Under the pieces are notes generated by a model. The model made no database searches and was not told where the DNA came from. It saw nothing but the letters and a program-made list of their open reading frames with translations. The translations under genes and the position numbers were made by a program. A stretch of 64,000 nt of DNA from Moraxella nonliquefaciens. Its GTDB lineage: Bacteria; Pseudomonadota; Gammaproteobacteria; Pseudomonadales; Moraxellaceae. Of this stretch, positions 36,401-43,863 are shown one piece after another. The DNA is taken from assembly GCF_001679005.1 (NCBI RefSeq), contig NZ_LXTW01000034.1:1-64000 (forward strand), written 5' to 3'. Each line of letters starts with the position of its first letter. Positions within the stretch are counted from its first letter, which is position 1.

Positions 36401-36696
36401 TTGTGGCAGATAAGAACTTAGGTAATGGCAACATTCAAACAAAACAAGCCACCAAAGCAAAATCCACGCCGTGGCGAACACTTGATTTGTCAGGTTATGT
36501 GAACATAAAAGATAACTTTACCTTGCGTGCTGGCGTGTATAATGTATTTGATACCTATTACACCACCTGGGAGGCTTTACGCCAAACAGCAGAAGGGTCG
36601 GTCAATCAGCATACAGGACTTAGCCAAGATAAGCATTATGGTCGCTATGCCGCTCCTGGACGCAATTACCAATTGGCACTTGAAATGAAGTTTTAA
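33472..36696 (+). CDS. tbpA: Transferrin-binding protein A, TonB-dependent receptor
   Basis: Outer-membrane receptor that extracts iron from host transferrin with TonB energy. ATG 33472 has AGGTGG upstream and gives 1074 residues with a signal peptide ending QVALA; an upstream ATG at 33415 is less likely. The plug domain (about 55-210) shows LDETVVTAKK (TonB box-like), NIRDLTRYDPGIAVVEQGRGASSGYSIRGMD and VLVDGINQAQHY. The 22-strand barrel follows, ending in the aromatic YQLALEMKF. Large extracellular loops contain Cys pairs (NECANGNYEACA, HGCKGLWYICQ). LbpA is the closest alternative, but the neighbouring TbpB and Slam support TbpA. Confidence 0.9.
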   Translation: MNQSKQNNKSKKSKQVLKLSALSLGLLNITQVALANTTADKAEATDKTNLVVVLDETVVTAKKNARKANEVTGLGKVVKTAETINKEQVLNIRDLTRYDPGIAVVEQGRGASSGYSIRGMDKNRVAVLVDGINQAQHYALQGPVAGKNYAAGGAINEIEYENVRSIEISKGANSSEHGSGALSGSVAFVTKTADDIIKDGKDWGVQTKTAYASKNNAWVNSVAAAGKAGSFSGLVIYTDRRGQEYKAHDDAYQGSQSFDRAVATTDPNNRTFLMANECANGNYEACASGGQTKLQATPTNVRDKVNVKDYTGPNRLIPNPLTQDSKSLLLRPGYQLNDKHYVGGVYETTKQNYAMQDKTVPAYLTVHDIDKSRLSNHAQANGYYQGNNLGERIRDAIGENSGYGINYAHGVFYDEKHQKDRLGLEYVYDSKGENKWFDDVRVSYDKQDITLRSQLTNTHCSTYPHIDKNCTPDVNKPFSVKEVDNNAYKEQHNLIKAVFNKKLALGSTHHHINLQVGYDKFNSSLSREDYRLATHQSYQKLDYTPLSNPLPDEFKPILGSDNRPICLDAHGYGSTHNHACNTNNSTYQNFAIKQGIEQYNQKTNTDKIDYQAVIDQYDKKNPNNTLKPFEKIKQSLGKETYDKIDRLGFDAYAELRTQWADWSNNNSRQNANKGTDNIYEPNQATVVKDDKCKYSETNSYADCSTTRHISGNNYFIALKDNMTINKYVDLGLGARYDRIKHKSDVPLVDNSASNQLSWNFGVVVKPTNWLDIAYRSSQGFRMPSFSEMYGERFGVTIGKGTQHGCKGLWYICQQTVHQTKLKPEKSFNQEIGATLYNHLGSLEVSYFKNRYTDLIVGKSEEIRTLTQGADAGKQRGKGDLGFHNGQDADLTGINILGRLDLNAVNSRIPYGLYSTLAYNKVDVKGKTLNPTLAGTNMLFDAIQPSRYVVGLGYDAPSQKWGANAMFTHSDAKNPSEIVADKNLGNGNIQTKQATKAKSTPWRTLDLSGYVNIKDNFTLRAGVYNVFDTYYTTWEALRQTAEGSVNQHTGLSQDKHYGRYAAPGRNYQLALEMKF

Positions 36697-36756
36697 CCTG
36701 CACCTTTAATCAGTGGTTTGGATGTGATTTTGGCATGCCAAACCCCAACCAACCAA

Positions 36757-36795
36757 TGAATAAAGCCCCCATCTACCATGAGGGCTTTATTTTAT
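36757..36795 (+). terminator. Terminator of tbpA
   Basis: AATAAAGCCC (36759-36768) pairs with GGGCTTTATT (36782-36791), followed by TTAT. It lies between the convergent tbpA and PepSY genes and can act on both. Confidence 0.8.
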
Positions 36796-36863
36796 CATCG
36801 CTAAGTGATGCTCTTAGCGGTCATCATTCATGATTAGTCATTAATTTATTAGCAATTAATTTA

Positions 36864-37181
36864 TCAGTAATCACGCTGCTCTTTTAGGATGTTAAGTGAT
36901 GGGTATTCAAGAACGATGTCATACTCAGCACCGTTTTTATAGGCTTCCACTTCAAAGACAGGCTTGCCCAAATAATCATCAACTTCAATCTTGGCAACTT
37001 GATAGCCACGAGAAGACAACATTTGCATGGCTTTTTGACGATTTTGGTTAAAATTGCTGTCGCCATAAGCTTGTGCTTTAATACGGTCGTTAGCAACTGC
37101 GGTGGTAGAGAAGCCAACGGCAGGCAACAAAACAGCAACACTTAGCACGCCGGCCAATAGTTTATTGGTTAAATTTTTCAT
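36864..37181 (-). CDS. PepSY-domain exported protein
   Basis: A 105-residue secreted protein. ATG 37181 with AGGAAA upstream starts a Sec signal (MKNLTNKLLAGVLSVAVLLP...TTAVA). The mature part is a single PepSY-like unit: NQNRQKAMQMLSSRGYQVAKIEVDDYLGKPVFEVEAYKNGAEYDIVLEY. PepSY modules often inhibit proteases or sense envelope stress. It lies inside the transferrin-receptor locus, convergent with tbpA and divergent from slam, which is not usual for tbp loci as I know them. A tandem 13-nt repeat precedes it, suggesting regulated expression. Confidence 0.75.
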   Translation of the reverse strand: MKNLTNKLLAGVLSVAVLLPAVGFSTTAVANDRIKAQAYGDSNFNQNRQKAMQMLSSRGYQVAKIEVDDYLGKPVFEVEAYKNGAEYDIVLEYPSLNILKEQRDY

Positions 37182-37218
37182 AGTAGTTTCCTGATTATTA
37201 TCATTGTAATTCATGTTT

Positions 37219-37242
37219 ATCGTTATAAACAATCGTTATAAA
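37219..37242. promoter_or_regulatory. Tandem 13-nt repeat upstream of the PepSY gene
   Basis: ATCGTTATAAA occurs at 37219-37229 and again at 37232-37242, a 13-nt period. On the minus strand this reads TTTATAACGAT twice before the PepSY start. Direct repeats of about one helical turn are typical of OmpR-family response-regulator sites; this is inference. Confidence 0.5.
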
Positions 37243-37477
37243 TAACTGTGTCGTGATAACCATCAATCACAAATGGGTTAAATGCCTTTTGCCCAATGGC
37301 AAATAGGCACAACGCTCTGTTTGTTCTATGATGATGACTTTGTTAATCTCAATGCTTGTTTAATTTGAGCGTCATCAGTCATCTTTATCATAGTGTGCAA
37401 ACAGGTTTCGTATTTTACGGATATTTATCCAGATGTCTGTGGTATTTCATAGATGATTTGTAAAATAATTGTCAATA

Positions 37478-37490
37478 ATTATTATCAATT
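37478..37490. promoter_or_regulatory. Candidate Fur box 1 in the PepSY-slam interval
   Basis: The sequence around AATAATTATTATC is a near-perfect palindrome resembling the core GATAATCATTATC of a Fur box, embedded in GTCAATAATTATTATCAAT. Its role for PepSY or slam is uncertain. Confidence 0.4.
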
Positions 37491-37557
37491 GTAAACTTGT
37501 GGCTAATGATGGACAAAACCATGAACAACTTTTTCATCAGATACTAATTTTTGACAA

Positions 37558-37576
37558 AATAATCATTATTATTCAC
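37558..37576. promoter_or_regulatory. Candidate Fur box 2 just upstream of slam
   Basis: AATAATCATTATTATTCAC matches 14 of 19 positions of the reversed Fur consensus (GATAATGATTATCATTATC). It lies immediately before the -35 region of the slam promoter, as expected for an iron-repressed operon. Confidence 0.5.
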
Positions 37577-37604
37577 ATTTTTATTTTTAAATACCATAAA
37601 AAAT

Positions 37605-37612
37605 GGTAAAAT
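37605..37612 (+). promoter_or_regulatory. Extended -10 of the slam promoter
   Basis: TGGTAAAAT at 37604-37612 is an extended -10 (TAAAAT, TGn upstream). It ends right before the ATG at 37613, ruling that codon out and supporting the start at 37640, which has AGGAG five bases away. Confidence 0.5.
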
Positions 37613-37639
37613 ATGCTCGCTTTTTTGATAGGAGCTGTC

Positions 37640-39151
37640 ATGACAATCACGCCTGTTTATACCACATTCACCCCCAGCAAAACACCCATAAAAATTTTTA
37701 TGGCTGGCTTGACTTTTCTAATCGCTCATATCAGCCATGCCGATGATGGTCGCACCGACAATCAAGAGTCAATCAATCAAGAAATAACCGCCCTTGAACC
37801 CATCATTAACCATGCTCAGCCTGAACTATTGCCCCATGGCACATTAACACCAACAACAGAACCAACACTGGCACAAACACCAAATCCTGCCGAAGATACG
37901 CTCATCGCCGATGAAGCGTTACTGCTTGATAATCCCGATTTGCTCAATCACGCCCTAAATTCTGCTGTCATGACCAATCATATGGCAGGGGTTCACGCAT
38001 TATTGCCCATTTATCAAAAACTGCCCAAAGACCATCAAAATGGCATTTTACTTGGATATGCCAATGCACTGGCTGCCTTGGACAAAGGCAACGCCAAAGC
38101 AGCCATTGATGAGCTGCGTCGCATCATCGCCATCATGCCTGAATATAATGTGGTGCGTTTTCATCTGGCAAGGGCGTTATTTATGGACAAACAAAACGAA
38201 GCCGCCCTTGACCAATTTAATAAATTACATGCTGACAACTTACCATATGATGTGCGACAGGTTGTTGGGCAGTACAGACAAGCGTTAAAACAACGAGATT
38301 CATGGACATGGCAAGCAGGCATGAATCTGGCCAAAGAAGACAACATTAATCAAACCCCCAAAAACACCACGCAAGGTCAATGGACTTTTGACAAACCCAT
38401 TGACGCCATCACCCTAAGCTACCAATTGGGGGCGGATAAAAAGTGGTCTTTGCCCAAAGGGGCATATGTGGGAGCGAACGCCCAAATCTATGGCAAACAT
38501 CATCAAAATCACAAAAAATACAACGACCATTGGGGCAGACTGGGGGCAAATTTGGGCTTTGCTGATGCCAAAAAAGACCTTGGCATTGAGGCCTATGGTG
38601 AAAAAAGATTTTATGGGCATGAGCGTTATACCGACACCATAGGCATACGCATGTCAGCTGATTATAGAATCAACCCAAAATTTCAAAGCCTAAACGCCAT
38701 AGACATATCACGCCTAACTAACCATCGGACACCTAGGGCTGACAGTAACAACACTTTATACAGCACATCATTGATTTATTACCCAAATGCCACACGCTAT
38801 TATCTTTTGGGGGCAGACTTTTATGATGAAAAAGTGCCACAAGACCCATCTGACAGCTATGAGCGCCGTGGCATACGCACAGCGTGGGGGCAAGAATGGG
38901 CGGGCGGTCTTTCAAGCCGTGCCCAAATCAGCATCAACAAACGCCATTACCAAGGGGCAAACTTAACCAGCGGTGGACAAATTCGCCATGATAAACAAAT
39001 GCAAGCATCTTTATCATTTTGGCACAGAGACATTCACAAATGGGGCATCACGCCACGGCTGACCATCAGCACAAACATCAATAAAAGCAATGACATTAAG
39101 GCAAATTACCATAAAAATCAAATGTTTGTTGAGTTTAGTCGCATTTTTTGA
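37640..39151 (+). CDS. slam1: Surface lipoprotein assembly modulator (Slam1-type)
   Basis: Slam proteins translocate surface lipoproteins such as TbpB across the outer membrane. ATG 37640 has a strong AGGAG site and gives 503 residues with a signal ending near HISHA. A TPR-rich periplasmic domain follows (about 90-230: NHMAGVHALLPIYQKLPKDHQNGILLGYANALAA, and FHLARALFMDKQNEAALDQF). The C-terminal DUF560-type beta-barrel (about 240-503) has many alternating aromatic strands and ends NQMFVEFSRIF with a terminal Phe. Its place between tbpA and tbpB corresponds to the M. catarrhalis gene once called orf3. Confidence 0.85.
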   Translation: MTITPVYTTFTPSKTPIKIFMAGLTFLIAHISHADDGRTDNQESINQEITALEPIINHAQPELLPHGTLTPTTEPTLAQTPNPAEDTLIADEALLLDNPDLLNHALNSAVMTNHMAGVHALLPIYQKLPKDHQNGILLGYANALAALDKGNAKAAIDELRRIIAIMPEYNVVRFHLARALFMDKQNEAALDQFNKLHADNLPYDVRQVVGQYRQALKQRDSWTWQAGMNLAKEDNINQTPKNTTQGQWTFDKPIDAITLSYQLGADKKWSLPKGAYVGANAQIYGKHHQNHKKYNDHWGRLGANLGFADAKKDLGIEAYGEKRFYGHERYTDTIGIRMSADYRINPKFQSLNAIDISRLTNHRTPRADSNNTLYSTSLIYYPNATRYYLLGADFYDEKVPQDPSDSYERRGIRTAWGQEWAGGLSSRAQISINKRHYQGANLTSGGQIRHDKQMQASLSFWHRDIHKWGITPRLTISTNINKSNDIKANYHKNQMFVEFSRIF

Positions 39152-39157
39152 TGGGAT

Positions 39158-39180
39158 AAGCACGCCCTGCTTTTGTTTTT
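39158..39180 (+). terminator. Weak terminator after slam
   Basis: AAGCA (39158-39162) pairs with TGCTT (39168-39172), followed by TTGTTTTT. The 5-bp stem is short, so read-through into tbpB is possible. Confidence 0.45.
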
Positions 39181-39240
39181 GTAAAAAAAATGTACCATCA
39201 TAGACAATATCAAGAAAAAATCAAGAAAAAAATCAAAAAT

Positions 39241-39259
39241 ATAATAGATAATTGTTATT
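39241..39259. promoter_or_regulatory. Candidate Fur box upstream of tbpB
   Basis: ATAATAGATAATTGTTATT contains GATAAT-T-GTTATT, close to the GATAAT-C-ATTATC core. Overall it matches 11 of 19 positions. It lies about 170 bp before tbpB. A perfect palindrome GCATTTATCATAAATGC follows at 39313-39329. Confidence 0.4.
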
Positions 39260-39425
39260 GTTTATGTTATTATTTATCAATGTAAATTTGCCGTATTTTG
39301 TCCATCACAAACGCATTTATCATAAATGCCCAAACAAATACGCCAAATGCACATTGTCGGCATGCCAAAATAGGCATTAACAGACTTGTTTAGATAATAC
39401 CATCAACCCATCAGAGGATTATTTT

Positions 39426-41558
39426 ATGAAACACATTCCTTTAACCACACTGTGTGTGGCAATCTCTGCCGTCTTATTAACCGCTTGTGGTGGTAGCAGT
39501 GGTGGTTTCAATCCACCTGCCTCTACGCCCATTCCAAATGCAGGTAATTCAGGTAATGCTGGCGGTACTGGCAGTACTGATAATGCAGGCAATGCTGGCA
39601 ATGCTGGCGGTGCAAACTCTGGTACAGGCAATGCAGGTAATTCAGGTAATGCAAACTCTGGTACAGGCAGTGCCAACACACCAGAACCAAAATATCAAGA
39701 TGTGCCAACCGATAAAAATGAAAAAGCTGAAATCTCAGGCATTCAAGAACCTGCCATGGGTTATGCAATGGAATTAAAGCTTCGTAACTGGATGCCAAGA
39801 CAGGAAGAACATGCCCAAATCAGTACAGATGATGTTGTAAAACTTGAAGGTGGCTTGGAGCATAAGCCATTTGATAACTCTATTTGGCAAAACATCAAAA
39901 ATAGTAAAGAAGTACAAAATGCTTACAACCAAGAGAAGTCACATATTGAAGAGCAAATCAGAAGAGACAATAAACAACGCCCTGACAAAGAAAGACTTGA
40001 TGAAGTGGCACTAGAAGCTCATATTAAAAAAACTCTTGATGACCATCTAACAAATCTTGCTAAACCCATTTATGAAAGAAATATTAATTATTCACATGAT
40101 AAGCAGAATAAAGCACGCACTCGTGATTTGACTTATGTGCGTTCTGGTTATATTTATCACTCAGGTTATTCTAATATCGACATTCCAAATAAAATAGCTA
40201 AAACTGGTTTTGATGGTGCTTTATTTTATAAAGGTGAACAAACTGCTAAACAATTGCCTGTATCTGAGGTTAAGTATAAAGGCACTTGGGATTTTATGAC
40301 CGATGCCAAAAATAAACAATCATTTAGCAGTTTTGAAGCACCGCAAGCTGGTAATCGCCATAGTGCAATATCTTCCCATGAGTACCCATCTTTATTAACT
40401 GATGAGAGAGACAAACCAAATGATTATAATGGCGAATATGGTCATAGTAGTGAATTTACGGTAGATTTTAGTAAAAAGAGCCTAAAAGGTGAATTATCCA
40501 GTAATGTAAAAAGCTCATCAAATGCCAAGCCTGTTAAAACCAAACGCTACGGTATTAAGGCTGATATCCACGGCAACCGCTTCCGTGGCAGTGCCACCGC
40601 AAGCGATAAAGCAGAAGACAGCAAAACCCAACACCCCTTTACCAGCGATGCTACAAACAAGCTAGAAGGTGGTTTTTATGGACCAAAAGGCGAGGAGCTG
40701 GCAGGTAAATTCTTAACCGATGACAACAAACTCTTTGGTGTCTTTGGTGCTAAACAAGAGGGTAAAGTAGAAAAAACCGAAGCCATCTTAGATGCCTATG
40801 CGCTTGGGACATTTAACACCAAAGAAGCGACCACATTCACCCCATTTACCAAAAAACAACTGGATAACTTTGGCAATGCCAAAAAGTTGGTCTTGGGTTC
40901 TACCGTCATTGATTTGGTATCTACCGATGCCACCAAAAATGAATTCACCAAAGAAAAGCTAGAATCTGCCACAAACAAAGCGGGCGAGACTTTGATGGTG
41001 AATGATAAAGTTAGTGTCAAAACCTATGGCAAAAACTTTGAATACCTAAAATTTGGTGAACTCAGTGTCGGCACAAGCAACAGTGTCTTTTTACAAGGCG
41101 AACGCACCGCTACCACAGGCGAGAAAGCCGTACCAACCACAGGCAAAGCCAAATATCTGGGGAACTGGGTAGGATACATCACAGGAGCGGACTCATCAAA
41201 AGGCTTTAATGATGCCAAAGATGTTGCTGATTTTGACATTGACTTTGCAAGCAAAACAGTTAATGGCAAACTTATCACCAAAGACCGCAAAGACCCTGTA
41301 TTTAACATCACAGGTGAAATCGCAGGCAATGGCTGGACAGGCAAAGCCAGCACCGCCGAAGCGAACGCAGGGGGCTACAAGATAGATTCTAGCAGTACAG
41401 GCAAATCCATCGTCATCAAAGATGCCGAAGTTACTGGGGGCTTTTATGGTCCAGATGCAACCGAGATGGGTGGGTCATTTGCACACAAAAACAGCGGTGA
41501 TGATGGTAAAGTCTCTGTGGTCTTTGGCACAAAAAAACAACAAGAGGTTAAGCAGTAA
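39426..41558 (+). CDS. tbpB: Transferrin-binding protein B, surface lipoprotein
   Basis: Surface lipoprotein that captures iron-loaded transferrin and hands it to TbpA. The 710-residue product starts with a lipoprotein signal (LLTAC, Cys21). A Gly/Asn/Ala/Ser-rich anchor linker of about 50 residues follows, then two lobes. Each lobe carries a handle and a barrel domain with the signature GGFYGPKGEELAGKF (N lobe, about 415) and GGFYGPDATEMGGSF (C lobe, about 673). The Slam gene directly upstream is expected to export it. AGAGGA precedes the start, and a large hairpin terminator follows. Confidence 0.92.
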   Translation: MKHIPLTTLCVAISAVLLTACGGSSGGFNPPASTPIPNAGNSGNAGGTGSTDNAGNAGNAGGANSGTGNAGNSGNANSGTGSANTPEPKYQDVPTDKNEKAEISGIQEPAMGYAMELKLRNWMPRQEEHAQISTDDVVKLEGGLEHKPFDNSIWQNIKNSKEVQNAYNQEKSHIEEQIRRDNKQRPDKERLDEVALEAHIKKTLDDHLTNLAKPIYERNINYSHDKQNKARTRDLTYVRSGYIYHSGYSNIDIPNKIAKTGFDGALFYKGEQTAKQLPVSEVKYKGTWDFMTDAKNKQSFSSFEAPQAGNRHSAISSHEYPSLLTDERDKPNDYNGEYGHSSEFTVDFSKKSLKGELSSNVKSSSNAKPVKTKRYGIKADIHGNRFRGSATASDKAEDSKTQHPFTSDATNKLEGGFYGPKGEELAGKFLTDDNKLFGVFGAKQEGKVEKTEAILDAYALGTFNTKEATTFTPFTKKQLDNFGNAKKLVLGSTVIDLVSTDATKNEFTKEKLESATNKAGETLMVNDKVSVKTYGKNFEYLKFGELSVGTSNSVFLQGERTATTGEKAVPTTGKAKYLGNWVGYITGADSSKGFNDAKDVADFDIDFASKTVNGKLITKDRKDPVFNITGEIAGNGWTGKASTAEANAGGYKIDSSSTGKSIVIKDAEVTGGFYGPDATEMGGSFAHKNSGDDGKVSVVFGTKKQQEVKQ
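39537..39672 (+). repeat. Repetitive anchor-linker coding DNA in tbpB
   Basis: Short units such as AATGCAGGTAATTCAGGTAA, GGTAATGCTGGCGG and AACTCTGGTACAGGC recur and encode the Asn-Ala-Gly-Asn-Ser-Gly linker. Such tracts can change length by recombination or slippage, altering the tether of TbpB on the cell surface. Confidence 0.65.
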
Positions 41559-41658
41559 TTTAAACACAATGTTTGGTTTGGCTAATGGGGTGGACACTTA
41601 ATCAAATATGAATGATTAAGATGATAAGCCCAAGCCATGCCAACGATTGATAGCAACG

Positions 41659-41704
41659 ATGGCAGATGATGAGTTTTCATTATCTGCCATTATTATTTCT
41701 TAGT
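41659..41704 (+). terminator. Terminator of tbpB
   Basis: ATGGCAGATGATG pairs with CATTATCTGCCAT (one G-U pair) over a short loop, followed by TATTATTTCTT. Confidence 0.7.
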
Positions 41705-41721
41705 TATTGCTTAGTTATTTG

Positions 41722-41961
41722 GTGGCATTTTACTTAGGTGGTGTTACTGGTTTTGGTTATGATGCACCATTTTAGAACAAATGGTCGGATTATTTTCACA
41801 TCAGACACTTGCCTGCAAAGGCTTATGGTTACCGCTGTTCTGCTTAAAAAGCATATACCCTCTACTGTTTATATGGATATTTTTATGGTAAATACAAAAT
41901 TTCAACACGCCTTATTAATTTTTATGATATATTTATAAGATTGATTTATTTTTATTTATAA
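41722..41961 (+). pseudogene. Remnant of a TonB-dependent receptor C-terminus
   Basis: Reading one continuous frame from 41722 gives VAFYLGGVTGFGYDAPF, a stop, NKWSDYFH...RCSA, a second stop, KAYTLYCLYGYFYGKYK and ISTRL. These words align with the end of TbpA in this window: GLGYDAPSQKWG corresponds to GFGYDAPF-NKW, and LDLSGYVNIKDNFTLR to YCLYGYFYGKYKISTR. Receptors such as HpuB, HmbR or LbpA share the pattern GYDAP ... YDLYGY ... LR. Two in-frame stops (41773-41775 and 41845-41847) and missing strands mark a decayed fragment. Which receptor it came from is unclear. Confidence 0.6.
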
Positions 41962-42017
41962 CTATTTTTTATAGTTATTTTGTTTTTATTCATCTACGTT
42001 TATAGGATAAGATAGTC

Positions 42018-43247
42018 ATGCCAATGAGTCGCATAAAATCCTTTTTTGAGCTAGAAGCTGCTGGGGGCATTGTACTTGCCTTTGCTGCTGTGCTTGCCAT
42101 GATGGTCGCCAATTCGCCCCTGTACGAGTTATACAACGCCTTTATTCACGCTCCTGTGGTGGTGCAAATTGGTCAGTTTGAAATTGCCAAAGATGCTCAT
42201 CATTGGATTAATGACGGTCTGATGGCAGTATTTTTCTTTTTGGTGGGGCTAGAATTAAAACGTGAGGCCTTGATAGGAGAGCTCTCCGACATCAAGCAAA
42301 TCATCTTACCTGCCATCTGTGCCATCGGTGGCATGATTGCCCCTGCTTTGGTCTACTATGGGCTAAACCATGGTGATGCCGAAGCCCTAAAAGGATGGGC
42401 AATCCCTGCCGCCACGGACATTGCCTTTGCCATTGGCGTGCTTAGTCTGCTTGGCAACAAAGTTCCCAACGCCTTAAAAGTGTTTTTGGTATCCATTGCC
42501 ATCTTTGATGACATCGGAGCGATCATCATCATTGCCCTGTTCTACACATCCGAGTTATCACTGTTGTCGCTTGGGGTGGCGGCGGTGTGTTTGCCATTTT
42601 TATTTTTACTAAATCGCTTAAATGTTACCCGTCTAACGCCTTATTTACTCATCGGAGTCATCTTATGGGCTGCCATGTTAAAATCAGGCGTACATGCAAC
42701 ATTGGCAGGGGTACTTTTGGCGTTTTTCATTCCCTTAAAAAACAATGCTGACCCTGATCATTCGCCCCTAGAAGAGTTAGAACATGACCTGCATAATACC
42801 GTCGCTTTTGGTATCCTGCCTTTATTTGCCTTTGCCAATGCAGGCATCTCATTGGCTGGCACCAGCATGAGTGAACTCATGCATGGTGTGCCCATGGGGA
42901 TTGCTTTGGGTTTGATTATCGGTAAGCAGATTGGCGTAATCATCCCTGTGCTTGTCGTTGTCAAGTTAGGTCTTGCCAAATTGCCCAAAGGCACCACTTT
43001 CATACAAATCTATGGCGTGTCCCTGCTTTGCGGTATTGGCTTTACCATGTCACTCTTTATCTCAGGGCTTGCCTTTGGGGGCATTCCTGATGAGTATGAC
43101 CCACGTTTGGGTATTATCTTAGGTTCGCTTGTCTCAGGCATTATCGGCTATCTTATCTTACGTACTAATATCAAAGATGCCAACCACCCCACTCTCATCA
43201 AAAATGATGAGATGTATCTTGGGGTTGGCGAACCGCCCAAACACTAA
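42018..43247 (+). CDS. nhaA: Na+/H+ antiporter NhaA
   Basis: Inner-membrane sodium/proton antiporter for pH and sodium homeostasis. The 409-residue protein has about 12 hydrophobic segments. Diagnostic segments are FFELEAAGGIVLAFAAVLAM, WINDGLMAVFFFLVGLELKRE, GWAIPAATDIAFAIGVLSLLG with the transport Asp, FDDIGAIIIIALFYT with the paired Asp, and GIGFTMSLFISGLAF. It starts with MPMSRIKSFFELEAAGG. A terminator follows at 43267. Confidence 0.95.
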   Translation: MPMSRIKSFFELEAAGGIVLAFAAVLAMMVANSPLYELYNAFIHAPVVVQIGQFEIAKDAHHWINDGLMAVFFFLVGLELKREALIGELSDIKQIILPAICAIGGMIAPALVYYGLNHGDAEALKGWAIPAATDIAFAIGVLSLLGNKVPNALKVFLVSIAIFDDIGAIIIIALFYTSELSLLSLGVAAVCLPFLFLLNRLNVTRLTPYLLIGVILWAAMLKSGVHATLAGVLLAFFIPLKNNADPDHSPLEELEHDLHNTVAFGILPLFAFANAGISLAGTSMSELMHGVPMGIALGLIIGKQIGVIIPVLVVVKLGLAKLPKGTTFIQIYGVSLLCGIGFTMSLFISGLAFGGIPDEYDPRLGIILGSLVSGIIGYLILRTNIKDANHPTLIKNDEMYLGVGEPPKH

Positions 43248-43266
43248 TCAACGACAAATCACCAAT

Positions 43267-43292
43267 AAAAGCGGGCAACATGTCCGCTTTTT
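43267..43292 (+). terminator. Terminator of nhaA
   Basis: AAAAGCGG (43267-43274) pairs with CCGCTTTT (43284-43291), followed by T. Confidence 0.7.
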
Positions 43293-43393
43293 GCTGGTCG
43301 CTCTTTTCTTTTATCTGCGTTTATCATACAATAAACCGATCTTATTATTTTACCATTGCCATCATCAACCCATCATTTAAGGAACAGACCTCC

Positions 43394-43726
43394 ATGTCGT
43401 ATCGCACCGCCCTTGATTTGGCATCCGCCCTATCTGATACAGACAAGCTAAAACTTGCCCATCATCTGCTCGGACAGCTTATGCTCTCGCCTAAATCATC
43501 ATCTGCCCCCACGCCCAAACTGCCACCATCTGCCGATTATGATTATTGCCTAGAACGGGTATTAAAAAGCAAGCCTAATCGCCTGCCTGCTCTACAAACA
43601 TTTTTGGAGGCGATTTTTAGCTTTCGAGGCGGACAAGATGCCAATATTGATGACATCATCAAACGCTTAGAGTTAAACAAAATCATCAAAAAAGAGGGGG
43701 ATAATGTGGTATATTTGGTTGATTAA
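43394..43726 (+). CDS. Conserved hypothetical protein, 110 residues
   Basis: A small soluble protein of unrecognised family. ATG 43394 is preceded by AAGGA. The N-terminal part (SYRTALDLASALSDTDKLKLAHHLLGQLM) predicts helices. A Ser/Pro-rich joint (SSSAPTPKLPPSADYDY) separates it from a second helical part (LPALQTFLEAIFSFRGGQDANIDDIIKRLELNKIIKKEGDNVVYLVD). The end resembles a small winged-helix-like unit (helix, helix, beta hairpin), so nucleic-acid binding is conceivable but unproven. The gene stands between nhaA and a lipoprotein gene. Confidence 0.65.
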   Translation: MSYRTALDLASALSDTDKLKLAHHLLGQLMLSPKSSSAPTPKLPPSADYDYCLERVLKSKPNRLPALQTFLEAIFSFRGGQDANIDDIIKRLELNKIIKKEGDNVVYLVD

Positions 43727-43863
43727 AGTTTTTTACAAGTTTAGCATTATTTTGAAAAAATTTGTTACATATCTTACCGTCATTTCATATATAATAAGAC
43801 GGTTAGATGGTTATACAAAACTGCTTTTTAACATTTATATTCATCCCTTGTAAGGAGATTGTT

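Noticed and set aside
39313..39329. Palindrome GCATTTATCATAAATGC upstream of tbpB as a terminator
   Set aside because: It has no GC-rich stem or T tract. It may be a protein site, but there is nothing to identify the protein.
41738..41938. A 66-codon open frame after tbpB
   Set aside because: It has no ribosome-binding site and lies in a different frame over the decayed receptor fragment. The receptor-like words are in the neighbouring frame.
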